Shown here one piece after another: positions 49,559 to 59,743 of a DNA stretch of 64,000 nt. Where the stretch lies: positions 1-64,000 of the forward strand of contig NZ_JACCKA010000060.1 in assembly GCF_013425525.1 (NCBI RefSeq). Direction: 5' to 3'. A program made the position numbers and the translations under genes. This stretch comes from Luteimonas salinisoli. GTDB taxonomy: Bacteria; Pseudomonadota; Gammaproteobacteria; Xanthomonadales; Xanthomonadaceae. The first letter of the stretch is position 1; each line of letters starts with the position of its first letter. The notes beneath the pieces were generated by a model that was not told where the DNA came from, ran no database searches, and was given only the letters and a program-made list of their open reading frames with translations.

Positions 49559-49972
49559 ATGCCAGACCAGAGCCCCGGCGGCCTGCCGCCAGCGATCGTC
49601 GTGTCCGACGTCGATGCCGCGCGCCTGGACGCGCTGCTCGAGTCCGAGGCCTGGCGCAGGCATCCGGCCGCCGCCGCATTGCAGGCGGAACTGGCCCGCG
49701 CCGAGGTCCGACCGGCTGCCGCCGTGCCTTCCGACGTCGTCGGCATGCACTCGACCGTGGACTGCGAGGACGTCCACAGCGGCACCCGCCATCGCCTGGT
49801 GCTGGTGTACCCCGGCGAGGCCGACGTGGCCAGCGGCCGGGTCTCGGTACTGGCCCCGGTCGGCAGCGCGCTGCTGGGGCTGGCGGTCGGTCAGCACATC
49901 GACTGGGATGCGCCCGGCGGGCGCAAGCTGCGCCTGCGCGTGACCGCCGTGGCGCCACGCGCCGAGGGCTGA
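49559..49972 (+). CDS. rnk: Nucleoside diphosphate kinase regulator, GreA/GreB-like
   Basis: 137 residues: an N-terminal coiled segment (VSDVDAARLDALLESEAWRR) and a C-terminal GreA/B-type FKBP-like domain (HRLVLVYPGEADVASGRVSV, LAPVGSALLGLAVGQHIDW). Rnk proteins bind RNA polymerase and alter nucleoside diphosphate kinase levels. GAGGAG precedes the ATG by 7 nt. It follows oxyR, in the position called orfX in Xanthomonas operons; I cannot say whether it is the same gene. Confidence 0.88.
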   Translation: MPDQSPGGLPPAIVVSDVDAARLDALLESEAWRRHPAAAALQAELARAEVRPAAAVPSDVVGMHSTVDCEDVHSGTRHRLVLVYPGEADVASGRVSVLAPVGSALLGLAVGQHIDWDAPGGRKLRLRVTAVAPRAEG

Positions 49973-49975
49973 GCC

Positions 49976-50620
49976 GTGAGCCTGAGGGCGCTTGCCGTGC
50001 TCGGCCTGGCGCTGGCGGCGCTCGGCTGGTGGTTTTCGCCGCAGTCCCCCCGCCAACCCGACGCGCCCGCGCTGGCCGCCGGAGAAGTGCCGCACTGCCC
50101 GCCGCCGCCGCAGACGGCGCCGGGCGCGGCGCCGCTGCAGAGCGAGGTGCCGGCCGGCCTGCGCCCGGTCCGGCTCGAGGCGGCGACCCTCACCCCGCTG
50201 GCCGGGTTCAGCGTGGAGGCGCGGGTCCTCGGGCGCCAGGACTACGCGCGCGGACGCGAGGCCGCGCTTTCTCCGACCGACCTCGCGCTGGGCTGGCAGC
50301 GCATGCGCGAGGACGCCGTGCTGGACCGGCTGCGGATCAGCCAGTCCGCGCGGTTCTACCGGTACCGCTGGCGCGGCGAACCTCCGATCCCCGCGCGCGA
50401 GATCGCCCGCAGCAGCGCCAACATGCACCTGGTCCCCTCCGATGCCGCCACCGCGGCGGCGCTGCAGCGGGTACGCGCCGGCGACGACGTGCGCATCGAC
50501 GGCTGGCTGATCGAGGCCCGGGCCGCCGACGGCTGGCGCTGGCGCAGCTCGCTCACCCGCGACGACACCGGGGCGGGCGCCTGCGAGCTGGTCTACGTCT
50601 GCGCGATCGAGCTGCGCTGA
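49976..50620 (+). CDS. Membrane-anchored or exported protein of unknown function
   Basis: 214 residues from a GTG 3 bp after the rnk stop. A hydrophobic N-terminus (LRALAVLGLALAALGWWF) could be a signal anchor. The body has no recognised motif; YARGREAALSPTDLALGWQR and the Trp/Arg-rich end (DGWRWRSSLTRDD) suggest a small beta-rich domain. Two C-terminal cysteines (GACELVYVCAIEL) may form a disulfide. Its tight spacing after rnk indicates co-transcription. Confidence 0.7.
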   Translation: MSLRALAVLGLALAALGWWFSPQSPRQPDAPALAAGEVPHCPPPPQTAPGAAPLQSEVPAGLRPVRLEAATLTPLAGFSVEARVLGRQDYARGREAALSPTDLALGWQRMREDAVLDRLRISQSARFYRYRWRGEPPIPAREIARSSANMHLVPSDAATAAALQRVRAGDDVRIDGWLIEARAADGWRWRSSLTRDDTGAGACELVYVCAIELR

Positions 50621-50651
50621 GCGCGTTGCCGGGGAGACGGGGGCCGGCGGT

Positions 50652-51590
50652 TCACGCCGGCTGGGCGGGCAGCCGCGCGCGGCCGCGCAGGCCGGCGAGG
50701 AAGATCCCGGCCAGGGTCAACGCGAGCCCCAGCCACTCGCGCGGACTGGTGGCGCGGTCGAGCAGCGCGACGTCGAGCACGAACGCCACCACCGGCTGCA
50801 GCAGCAGGAGCAGGCCGACCACCGCCACCCGCAGGTGCGGCATGGCCCGCGAGATCAGCACCCAGCTCAGGCAGTGGCCGACGCCGGCCAGCAGCAGCAG
50901 CCAGGCCAGCGAGCGCCAGGACGGGATCGCGAACGACACCCCCTCGGCCACGCCGGCCGCACCGAGCAGCAGTGCGCAGCCCAGCGACGCGAGCGCCAGC
51001 ACCTGGGCGATCGGCGCGGCACCGGCGGTGGCCTGGCGCGCCTCCTGCTGCGCGCGCTTGAGCCCGAGGTTGTAGGCGGCGTAGCAGACGCCGGTGGCCA
51101 GCCCCAGCAGCACCCCCCAACGGTACTCGCGCGGCAGACTGCTCCACTCGCCTCCCAGCAACAGCCACAACCCGAAGAACGCGAGCAGCAATCCGGCGAG
51201 GAACCGTACCCCGACGCGTTCGCCGTACAGCAGCACCCCGCCCAGCGCCATCGCGAACACCTGCACGTTGGCCAGCAGGGTCGACAGCCCCGGGCCGACC
51301 AGCAGGATGCTGCGATGCCAAAGCCACAGATCGGCCGCGAACGCCGTGGCCGGCGCCAGCACCCACAGCCAGGCGCGCGTCGGCAGCGGCCGCCAATCGC
51401 GTCGCGCCGCCACGACCAGCCACAGCAGCAGGCCGCCGAACAGCACCCGGTAGAACGCCGACACCGTCGGCGGCGTCTCCGCGAACCGGACCATCAGGCC
51501 ATTGGTGCCGATCAGCGAGGCGCCCGCCAGCATCCACAGCAGGGCGGCGCGGTCGTGGTTGCGTTCCTGCTGCATGCGCCGCTTCCGCAC
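50652..51590 (-). CDS. EamA/DMT-family transporter
   Basis: 312 residues with ten transmembrane helices in two EamA repeats. The first begins LLWMLAGASLIGTNGLMVRF and the second begins YRWGVLLGLATGVCYAAYNL. It ends in a charged tail (LRGRARLPAQPA). Such drug/metabolite-superfamily proteins export amino acids, metabolites or nucleotide sugars; the substrate cannot be told. Convergent with the preceding gene. Confidence 0.9.
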   Translation of the reverse strand: MRKRRMQQERNHDRAALLWMLAGASLIGTNGLMVRFAETPPTVSAFYRVLFGGLLLWLVVAARRDWRPLPTRAWLWVLAPATAFAADLWLWHRSILLVGPGLSTLLANVQVFAMALGGVLLYGERVGVRFLAGLLLAFFGLWLLLGGEWSSLPREYRWGVLLGLATGVCYAAYNLGLKRAQQEARQATAGAAPIAQVLALASLGCALLLGAAGVAEGVSFAIPSWRSLAWLLLLAGVGHCLSWVLISRAMPHLRVAVVGLLLLLQPVVAFVLDVALLDRATSPREWLGLALTLAGIFLAGLRGRARLPAQPA

Positions 51591-51639
51591 GGAAAGGCCG
51601 CGACCTTAGCAGGCCGGCAGTCGCCGCGGGAGGGCGCCG

Positions 51640-53823
51640 TCAGGTGAAGACCGCCGGCGCCACGTGCACGCAGTTGCGTCCCCCGCGCTTCGCCGCATAC
51701 AGGGCCTTGTCGGCGCGGTCGATGGTCGCCGCCGGACTGTGCTCGCCGTCGCGCCGCGTGGCCACCCCCACGCTGACGGTCAGGCGCAGCGCCTGACCCT
51801 CCCATTCGATCACCAGCCGCTCCACCGCCGCGCGCAGGTCCTCGCCGACCTGCCGGGCCGCGGCGCCGCCGCGGCCCGGTAGGACCGCGATGAACTCCTC
51901 GCCGCCGTAGCGGCCGAAGATGTCGCGCTCGCCGAGCGCGCCGCGCAGCGCCGTCGCGGCGGCGCGCAGGCAATGATCGCCGCAGGCGTGGCCGAAGCGG
52001 TCGTTGACCGACTTGAAGCGGTCGAGGTCGACGAACAGCACCGACACCGGCTGGTCGTCGCGCTCGGCCTCGGTGAAGGCGCGGGTCAGCCACTGGTCGA
52101 TCGAGCGGCGGTTGAAGCTGCCGGTCAGGGCATCGAGCTCGGCCGACCGGCGCAGGTTGACCGCGGCGATCGCCTGGTCGATCTGGACCTGGGTCAGGCG
52201 CACGAATTCGGTCGCCAGGGCCATTTCGTCGCTGGTGAACCCGTCCCCGCCGGGACGCCGCAACAGCACCGCGCCCCAGGAAGGCGTGCGGATCTGCAGC
52301 GGGATCACCGCTTCGATCGCCAGGGAGTCCGGCGTGGTCAGCGGCTGCTGCAGAGCGATGCCGTTGGCGGCCTGGCGCTTGAGCGGCAGCAACCTCGGCT
52401 GCAGCTCCGCGCCTACCCGGTCCTTCTCGCCGTGCGGGTGCACGACCAGCAGGTCGCGGCCGTGGAAGCCGTGAGCCACCGCCACCATCGACTCCACCGG
52501 CAACAGCGGCAACAGTTGGTCGAACAGCATGCGGAACCCGGTCCACTCGATATCTCCCGGGGCGAGCGTGCGCAGCTTGGCCTGCAGCGCGTTGACCAGA
52601 TCCGTGCGGGCGGCCTCGCGCTGCATCCGCCGCTCGGTGTCGGCGCGCGCCAGCCGGTCGTGGTCGCGCTGGTCCCGGTATTCGCTGATCCGGCTCACCA
52701 GGCCGACCGCGAACACGATCAGGGTGGCCACAACCCCGGCCTGGAAGCCGTAGCGCATCGCCGCCAGCCCGGGTAGCACGCCCTGCCCTGCCAGCTGGCG
52801 CAGCAGCACCAGCAGCAGCGTAGCCAGCACCACCAGCAGCAGCGGCCAGGCCATCGCCACGCGGCGGCGGCCGGCATCCATCAGCAGCGCCATGCCGCCC
52901 AGTCCGCTTGCGACCCAGCCCAGGGCCGCCAGCGGCTGCATCACCGGATCGAGCAGGCGCAGATCGAGCAGGCAGATGGCGGCGAGCAGCAGCAGCATGC
53001 CCACCGCGACGCGCAAGGCGCGCGTGACGGCCGCGCCGAGTCCATCCGCCCCGACGTAGTGCTCAACCAGCTTCAGCCAGCAGGCCAGGAACAGGAACAC
53101 CAGAGCCCACATGCCCTGCGCCTGCCAGGCCGCGAACAGTCCCAGCACCGGCATCGCGTACAGGTGGCCGTTGATCGCGGCCAGCATCAACAGCGCCAGG
53201 GTGGCGCAGGCGAACAGCAGCAGGAACGTCCGGTCGCGCGCCGCGCCGTAGAGCGCCAGCGCCAGCAGCGAGAGCGTCAGCAACGCCGCATACACGGTGG
53301 CGGCGATCGCCACGGCACGCTGCTCCAGACGCGCGGCCTCGTCGTCGTCGAGCACCAGCGGACGCAGTGCAGCCGCCGCGCCGCCTTCGACGTGGAGATC
53401 CAGCTCCAGCGGCCCTTGCCAGTGGGCCGGCAGCCGCAGCCGGTAGCCGGACGCGAGCACGCCCTGGCCGTCGGAGCCGAAGAAGCCGCGGCTCGGACTG
53501 CGCCAGTCGCCCGCCTCGATCCACAGCGCTCCGACCGGCTCGCGCGGCAGCCACAGCACCCGGCCCGGCGTCTCCGGCTGCGCCGGCGCCAGGGTGAAGC
53601 GCAGCCGGGCGTGGCTCCGCTGCGCCCGCCCCCCTTCGTGGCGCAGCACGCGCCCGTCGGCCACTACTTCGCCGCCGCCGCCCGGCGCCAGCGAAACCGC
53701 GACCTGCGCCGGACTTTCGCCGCCGGCGGCGATCACCGCTGCAGCGAGCAGGCACACCAGCAGCGCGAAGCCGGCCAGGAACACGGCATCGTGATCGCGG
53801 TGCCGGCGGCCGATTCGGCTCAC
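51640..53823 (-). CDS. Membrane diguanylate cyclase with 7TMR-DISM-type sensor
   Basis: 727 residues from a GTG (53823-53821) with GGGGAG 5 nt upstream. An N-terminal membrane anchor (FLAGFALLVCLLAAAVIAAG) is followed by a periplasmic domain to about 185 and a block of seven helices (LTLSLLALALYGAARDRTFL, ALVFLFLACWLKLVEHYVGA). Next come a helical linker, a GAF-like part and a C-terminal GGDEF domain with the active-site motif FGRYGGEEFIAVLPG and VLFVDLDRFKSVNDRFGHAC. It should make c-di-GMP. The usual RxxD inhibitory site is replaced by GERD, so product inhibition through that site is unlikely. Confidence 0.92.
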   Translation of the reverse strand: MSRIGRRHRDHDAVFLAGFALLVCLLAAAVIAAGGESPAQVAVSLAPGGGGEVVADGRVLRHEGGRAQRSHARLRFTLAPAQPETPGRVLWLPREPVGALWIEAGDWRSPSRGFFGSDGQGVLASGYRLRLPAHWQGPLELDLHVEGGAAAALRPLVLDDDEAARLEQRAVAIAATVYAALLTLSLLALALYGAARDRTFLLLFACATLALLMLAAINGHLYAMPVLGLFAAWQAQGMWALVFLFLACWLKLVEHYVGADGLGAAVTRALRVAVGMLLLLAAICLLDLRLLDPVMQPLAALGWVASGLGGMALLMDAGRRRVAMAWPLLLVVLATLLLVLLRQLAGQGVLPGLAAMRYGFQAGVVATLIVFAVGLVSRISEYRDQRDHDRLARADTERRMQREAARTDLVNALQAKLRTLAPGDIEWTGFRMLFDQLLPLLPVESMVAVAHGFHGRDLLVVHPHGEKDRVGAELQPRLLPLKRQAANGIALQQPLTTPDSLAIEAVIPLQIRTPSWGAVLLRRPGGDGFTSDEMALATEFVRLTQVQIDQAIAAVNLRRSAELDALTGSFNRRSIDQWLTRAFTEAERDDQPVSVLFVDLDRFKSVNDRFGHACGDHCLRAAATALRGALGERDIFGRYGGEEFIAVLPGRGGAAARQVGEDLRAAVERLVIEWEGQALRLTVSVGVATRRDGEHSPAATIDRADKALYAAKRGGRNCVHVAPAVFT

Positions 53824-54023
53824 GCGGACTCCCCGGACCCTGCATCCTGCGCATCGCGATCGCTGAAATCCATGATCCCCCCGTCTACCTGGCTGCTCGC
53901 AAGACGCGTGCCACAAATGATAATACCGTCACACATGGCACCCGACGCAGTACGCATTCTCCCGCATCCGCCGCAGAGCGGCAGGCAGGCCCTACACTGT
54001 TCGTTTTCCCCCGCAGCCGACGC

Positions 54024-55811
<1,788 letters not shown>

Positions 55812-55825
55812 CCACGGAGGTCAGA

Positions 55826-56203
55826 ATGCGCATGCTTCCGCCGGCAACCCTGTCCGCCTTCCTGCTGGCATCGGCGCTGGCGCTGGGCGCCTGCGCTGCC
55901 GCCCCGCAGCCGGGCTCGCCGGTTCCGCTGCCCGAACGCGTCCCCGCCGCGGCGGATCCGCTGCAGCTCGACCGCAGTTGCGCCAGCGACGCCGACTGCG
56001 CGGTCAAGAACGTCGGCAACTGCTGCGGCTACTTTCCCGCCTGCGTCAATCGCGATGCGCAGCCGGACCCGGACGCGGTGCGCGCGCGCTGCGCGGACAG
56101 CGCGATGAGCTCGGTCTGCGGGTTCCGGGAAATTTCCGCGTGCAGCTGCGTGAGCAACCGCTGCGAGGCGCTGCAGCAGTCGCTGCAGGCGCCGCTCGAA
56201 TGA
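55826..56203 (+). CDS. Cysteine-rich lipoprotein of unknown function
   Basis: 125 residues. The lipoprotein signal is MRMLPPATLSAFLLASALAL with lipobox LGAC (lipid Cys23). The mature part contains ten or more cysteines in a pattern suggesting several disulfides: CASDADC, VGNCCGYFPACVNRD, ARCADSAMSSVCGF and SACSCVSNRC. No known family comes to mind. GGAGG lies 5 nt before the ATG, and the stop overlaps the deaminase start, so it is co-translated with that gene and 14 bp behind glnS. Confidence 0.75.
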   Translation: MRMLPPATLSAFLLASALALGACAAAPQPGSPVPLPERVPAAADPLQLDRSCASDADCAVKNVGNCCGYFPACVNRDAQPDPDAVRARCADSAMSSVCGFREISACSCVSNRCEALQQSLQAPLE

Positions 56204-56778
56204 TGCTGTACGCGCAGGTCCACCTCACCCTGCCGGCCTGGGTACACGAAGCCGTCGACCCCACGGCGACGATCCCCGACGACGCCGGCAAGGTGGCGCT
56301 TGCGGTGGAGCTGTCGCGGCGCAACGTCGACGCCGGCAGCGGCGGGCCGTTCGGCGCGGCGGTCTTCGGCCCGGACCACCGCATCGTCGCGGTGGGCGTG
56401 AACCGGGTACTGCCGCAGAACTGCTCCCTGGCCCACGCCGAGACCATGGCCTACATGCTCGCGCAGCAGCGCCTGCAGCGCGCGCGCCTCAACCGCGATG
56501 CCGCGGACCGCGCGGTCGGGCCCTATGTCCTGGCGACCTCGGCGCAGCCGTGCTGCCAGTGCTACGGCGCCACGATCTGGGCCGGCATCGACCGGCTGCT
56601 GATCGGCGCGCGCGCCGAGGACGTGATGGCGCTGACCGAGTTCGACGAGGGCCCGCTGCCGGCCGACTGGATCGGCGAACTCGGACGGCGCGGCATCGAG
56701 GTGGTGCGCGACCTCCACCGCGAAGCCGCCTGCGAGGTGCTGCGCGGCTACGGCGGATCCGGCGGCGGACGCTACTGA
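56200..56778 (+). CDS. Nucleoside/base deaminase (CDA fold)
   Basis: 192 residues. The zinc-binding cytidine-deaminase-fold motifs are LAHAETMAYMLAQ (HAE) and SAQPCCQCYGATIWAGIDRL (P-C-x-x-C). GGPFGAAVFGPDHRIVAVGV is the substrate-loop region of guanine/cytosine deaminase relatives. Possible substrates are guanine, cytosine or a modified base; sequence alone does not decide. The start at 56200 overlaps the lipoprotein stop; an ATG at 56203 is equivalent. Confidence 0.88.
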   Translation: MMLYAQVHLTLPAWVHEAVDPTATIPDDAGKVALAVELSRRNVDAGSGGPFGAAVFGPDHRIVAVGVNRVLPQNCSLAHAETMAYMLAQQRLQRARLNRDAADRAVGPYVLATSAQPCCQCYGATIWAGIDRLLIGARAEDVMALTEFDEGPLPADWIGELGRRGIEVVRDLHREAACEVLRGYGGSGGGRY

Positions 56779-56842
56779 GCGCGACCTCCGCGGCGCGCCG
56801 ACGCGTCGCGATCCATCGACCGCACGAGCCAACGGAAGCCCG

Positions 56843-57889
56843 ATGCAAGACGCCCTGCTGTGCTACTGCCGCGCCGGATTCGAACCCGAACTGGCGGCCG
56901 AGCTGACCGAACGCGCGGCGCTCGCCGGCGTCGCCGGCCATGCGCGCGCCACCCGCGACGACGGCTACCTGCTGTTCCACCGCGACGGCGGCGAGCCGCT
57001 GGCCGCGGCGCTGCCGTGGAAGGAGCTGGTATTCGCGCGGCAGAAGCTGGCGCTGATCGCGGACATCGCGGCGCCGGATCCGCGCGACCGCATGACGCCG
57101 GTGCTGGCCGCGCTGGAAGGCCGCGGCCGCTACGGCGACCTGTGGATGGAGCATCCGGACTCGGACGCCGGCAAGCCGTTGTCCGGGCTGGCGCGCAGCT
57201 TCGGCAACGCGCTGCGCCCGGTGCTGCGCGCGCGCGGCTTCCTCACCGCGCAGCAGGATCCGCGACTGCCGCGCCTGCACGTCTGCTTCGTCGCCGGCGA
57301 CCGGGTGCTGCTCGGCCGCGGGCAGCCGGCCGACGGCGCGCCGTGGCCGCTGGGGATCCCGCGGCTGAGGCTGCACGCCGGCGCGCCGGCGCGCTCGGCT
57401 CTGAAGCTGGAGGAAGCGCTGCTGTCGCTGCTGGGCGAACGCGAACGCGAGGCCTGGCTCAGGCCCGGGATGCGCGCGGCCGACCTGGGCGCCGCGCCGG
57501 GCGGCTGGACCTGGGTGCTGACCCGCTACCACCTGCACGTCGCCGCGATCGACAACGGTCCGCTGCAGCCGCAGCTGCACGAAACCGGCCTGGTGGACCA
57601 CCTGCGCGCCGACGGCTTCCGCTGGTCGCCGGAAACGCCGCTGGACTGGATGGTCTGCGACATGGTCGAACAGCCGCGCCGCGTCGCGTCGCGGATGGCG
57701 ACCTGGTTCCGCGAGGGCTGGTGCCGTCACGCCATCTTCAACCTGAAGCTGCCGATGAAGCGGCGCTGGCAGGAGACGCGGCTGTGCCTGGACCTGTTCG
57801 CCGACGAAACCGGCTCCCCGCTGACCGTACGTGCGCGGCAGCTCTACCACGACCGCGAGGAAATCACGGTATTCGCCAGCCGCGGCTGA
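56843..57889 (+). CDS. rlmM: 23S rRNA 2'-O-ribose C2498 methyltransferase
   Basis: 348 residues. The N-terminal THUMP-like RNA-binding domain begins MQDALLCYCRAGFEPELAAE. The Rossmann methyltransferase domain has RAADLGAAPGGWTWVLTRYH as SAM site and DWMVCDMVEQP as the catalytic segment. RlmM acts on 23S rRNA before subunit assembly. Single gene, followed by the EF-hand protein gene at a distance of 121 bp. Confidence 0.94.
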   Translation: MQDALLCYCRAGFEPELAAELTERAALAGVAGHARATRDDGYLLFHRDGGEPLAAALPWKELVFARQKLALIADIAAPDPRDRMTPVLAALEGRGRYGDLWMEHPDSDAGKPLSGLARSFGNALRPVLRARGFLTAQQDPRLPRLHVCFVAGDRVLLGRGQPADGAPWPLGIPRLRLHAGAPARSALKLEEALLSLLGEREREAWLRPGMRAADLGAAPGGWTWVLTRYHLHVAAIDNGPLQPQLHETGLVDHLRADGFRWSPETPLDWMVCDMVEQPRRVASRMATWFREGWCRHAIFNLKLPMKRRWQETRLCLDLFADETGSPLTVRARQLYHDREEITVFASRG

Positions 57890-58010
57890 AGCGCGGCAGG
57901 ACGGGGCGGTGCGGGTTTCAAGCCACCTTCATCCCGTCGGGGCTACGGTGGCGCCCGAGGCCGGCGGGCGGCAATCCCGCGGCTTCGACCCCCCTTCCGA
58001 GGAGCGCCCC

Positions 58011-58502
58011 ATGACCTGTCGGAACCCCGCACTCGCCATCGCCCTGCTCGCCTGCAGCGCGCCCTGGGCGTTCGCGCAGGACGCCATGACCCCCACCACC
58101 ACCGTCGACCCGGCCGCCCAGACCACGCCGGAGACCCCGGTCGATCCTGCCCAGCCGGTCGATCCGGCGCAGCCTCCCGTGCAGCAGGCCCCGCCCCCGA
58201 CCACGCCGACGCCGCCGACGACGCCCACCAGTCCGGGTGCCCCTCCGGCACCGGCGCCTGCCGCATCGGGCACGGCGATCCTGATGCAGGACGGCCAGGA
58301 GGTACGGATCAGTTCGCACCTGCCGGATTCGGTGGTCGGCGACTACCGCGTCGACTTCGCCGCGTTGGACGCCAACGGCGACGGCCGTATCAGCCGCGCC
58401 GAGGCGCGAACCAACGCCAGCCTGACCGCCGAGTTCCACGTCGCCGACAGCAACGGCGACGGCCGCCTGACCCCCGACGAACTCTCCGGCTGGACCAGAT
58501 AG
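58011..58502 (+). CDS. Exported EF-hand calcium-binding protein
   Basis: 163 residues: signal peptide MTCRNPALAIALLACSAPWA(FAQ), a long Pro/Thr-rich linker (PTPPTTPTSPGAPPAPAPAA), and two canonical EF-hands at the C-terminus (LDANGDGRISRAEA and ADSNGDGRLTPDEL). GAGGAG precedes the ATG. Probably a periplasmic or secreted calcium-binding protein; no enzymatic domain. A strong terminator follows. Confidence 0.88.
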   Translation: MTCRNPALAIALLACSAPWAFAQDAMTPTTTVDPAAQTTPETPVDPAQPVDPAQPPVQQAPPPTTPTPPTTPTSPGAPPAPAPAASGTAILMQDGQEVRISSHLPDSVVGDYRVDFAALDANGDGRISRAEARTNASLTAEFHVADSNGDGRLTPDELSGWTR

Positions 58503-58528
58503 TTTCGCCGGCGGCGACCCGCCTGGAA

Positions 58529-58560
58529 GACGCCCCGGCCCCGGCCGGGGCGTCCGTTTT
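58529..58560 (+). terminator. Intrinsic terminator of the EF-hand gene
   Basis: An 11-bp perfect stem GACGCCCCGGC/GCCGGGGCGTC (58529-58539, 58544-58554), 4-nt loop, then CGTTTT. It lies 27 bp after the stop and just before the convergent ubiquinone hydroxylase stop. Confidence 0.8.
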
Positions 58561-58567
58561 CCGGGTC

Positions 58568-59743
58568 TCAGCCCCCGGCGGCCCGGCGCCACAGCGCGCC
58601 GATCAGCGGCGGCATCCTTCCCGCCATCCCCAGCAGCCGGCCGCGCAGCAGGGTCGGCACGACCGCGTCGTTGGAGAACAGCCGGTTGATGCCGTCGAAC
58701 GCGTAGGCCGCCGCCGTGTTCTCGCTGCGGCGGCCGCGGGCCCAGCGCTGCAGCGTCTGCGGCGCGCTCCAGTCGATTCTCCGCCGCCGCGCCTTCAGCA
58801 CGGCCTCGCGCAGCGCCGCGACGTCGCGCAGGCCCAGATTGACGCCCTGGCCCGCCAGCGGATGGACCACGTGCGCGGCATCGCCCAGCAGCAGCACCCG
58901 GCCCGCCAGCATCTGTCCGCTGAGCTGGCGCCGCAGCGGGAACGCGACCCGCCGCGACAGCGGCGCGGCCGCGCCGAGGCGTGCGTCGAACGCGCGCGTC
59001 AGCGCCTGGCCGAACCCGGCATCGTCGAGTTCCAGCACCCGCGCCGCCTCGGCGTCCGGCAGCGTCCATACGATCGAGCTGGCGCCGTCTGCGCAGGGCA
59101 GGAACGCCAGCGGCCCGCCCGGCAGGAAGCGCTGCCAGGCGGTGTCCTCGTGGCCGCGTTCGGTGCCCACGTAGGCCACCACGGCGCGCTGGCCGTAGTC
59201 GTGCGCGTGCACGGCGACGCCGGCCAGGCGGCGCAGCGTCGATTCGGCCCCGTCGGCGGCGATCGCCAGCCTCGCGGCGACGCGGCCACCGTCGTCCAGC
59301 CGCAGCAGCACGCCGTCGCCGTCCTGCTCCAGCGCCTCCACGCGTCCGGGACAGCGCAGCTGCACACCGGCCGCGGGCAGCGCCGCCCACAGCCGGTCGA
59401 CCAGCAGGCCGTGCTCGACGATCCAGCCCAGCGTTCGGCTGCCCAGGGCATCGGCGTCGAACACCAGCTCGCCGCCGCCGCCGGCGTCGAACACGCGCAT
59501 GCGGCGGTAGGGCTGCGCGCGGGCGGCGCGCACCGGCTCCCACGCGTCCAGTTCGCGCAGCAGCTGCGCATTGTCGGGGGCGAAGGCGTAGACGCGCAGG
59601 TCCGGCCGCTCCGGCGACCAGGGCGGCGGCGCGGCCGTTTCCACCAGCTCGACCGACAGATCCAATCGCGCCAGCGCCAGCGCGCAGGCGGCGCCGACTA
59701 CGCCGCCGCCGACCACCGCCACGTCGCTGCGCCGGCGCCGCAT
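58568..59743 (-). CDS. UbiH/UbiF-family FAD monooxygenase, second of a pair
   Basis: 391 residues. The FAD Rossmann loop is SDVAVVGGGVVGAACALALA, and the second FAD motif is RVLLLGDAAHVVHPLAGQGV with NLGLRDVAALREAV, the signature of ubiquinone-ring hydroxylases. It probably hydroxylates one ring position of the ubiquinone precursor, but which one cannot be read from sequence. The ATG at 59743-59741 shares one base with the stop of the first hydroxylase (TGATG). Confidence 0.9.
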   Translation of the reverse strand: MRRRRSDVAVVGGGVVGAACALALARLDLSVELVETAAPPPWSPERPDLRVYAFAPDNAQLLRELDAWEPVRAARAQPYRRMRVFDAGGGGELVFDADALGSRTLGWIVEHGLLVDRLWAALPAAGVQLRCPGRVEALEQDGDGVLLRLDDGGRVAARLAIAADGAESTLRRLAGVAVHAHDYGQRAVVAYVGTERGHEDTAWQRFLPGGPLAFLPCADGASSIVWTLPDAEAARVLELDDAGFGQALTRAFDARLGAAAPLSRRVAFPLRRQLSGQMLAGRVLLLGDAAHVVHPLAGQGVNLGLRDVAALREAVLKARRRRIDWSAPQTLQRWARGRRSENTAAAYAFDGINRLFSNDAVVPTLLRGRLLGMAGRMPPLIGALWRRAAGG

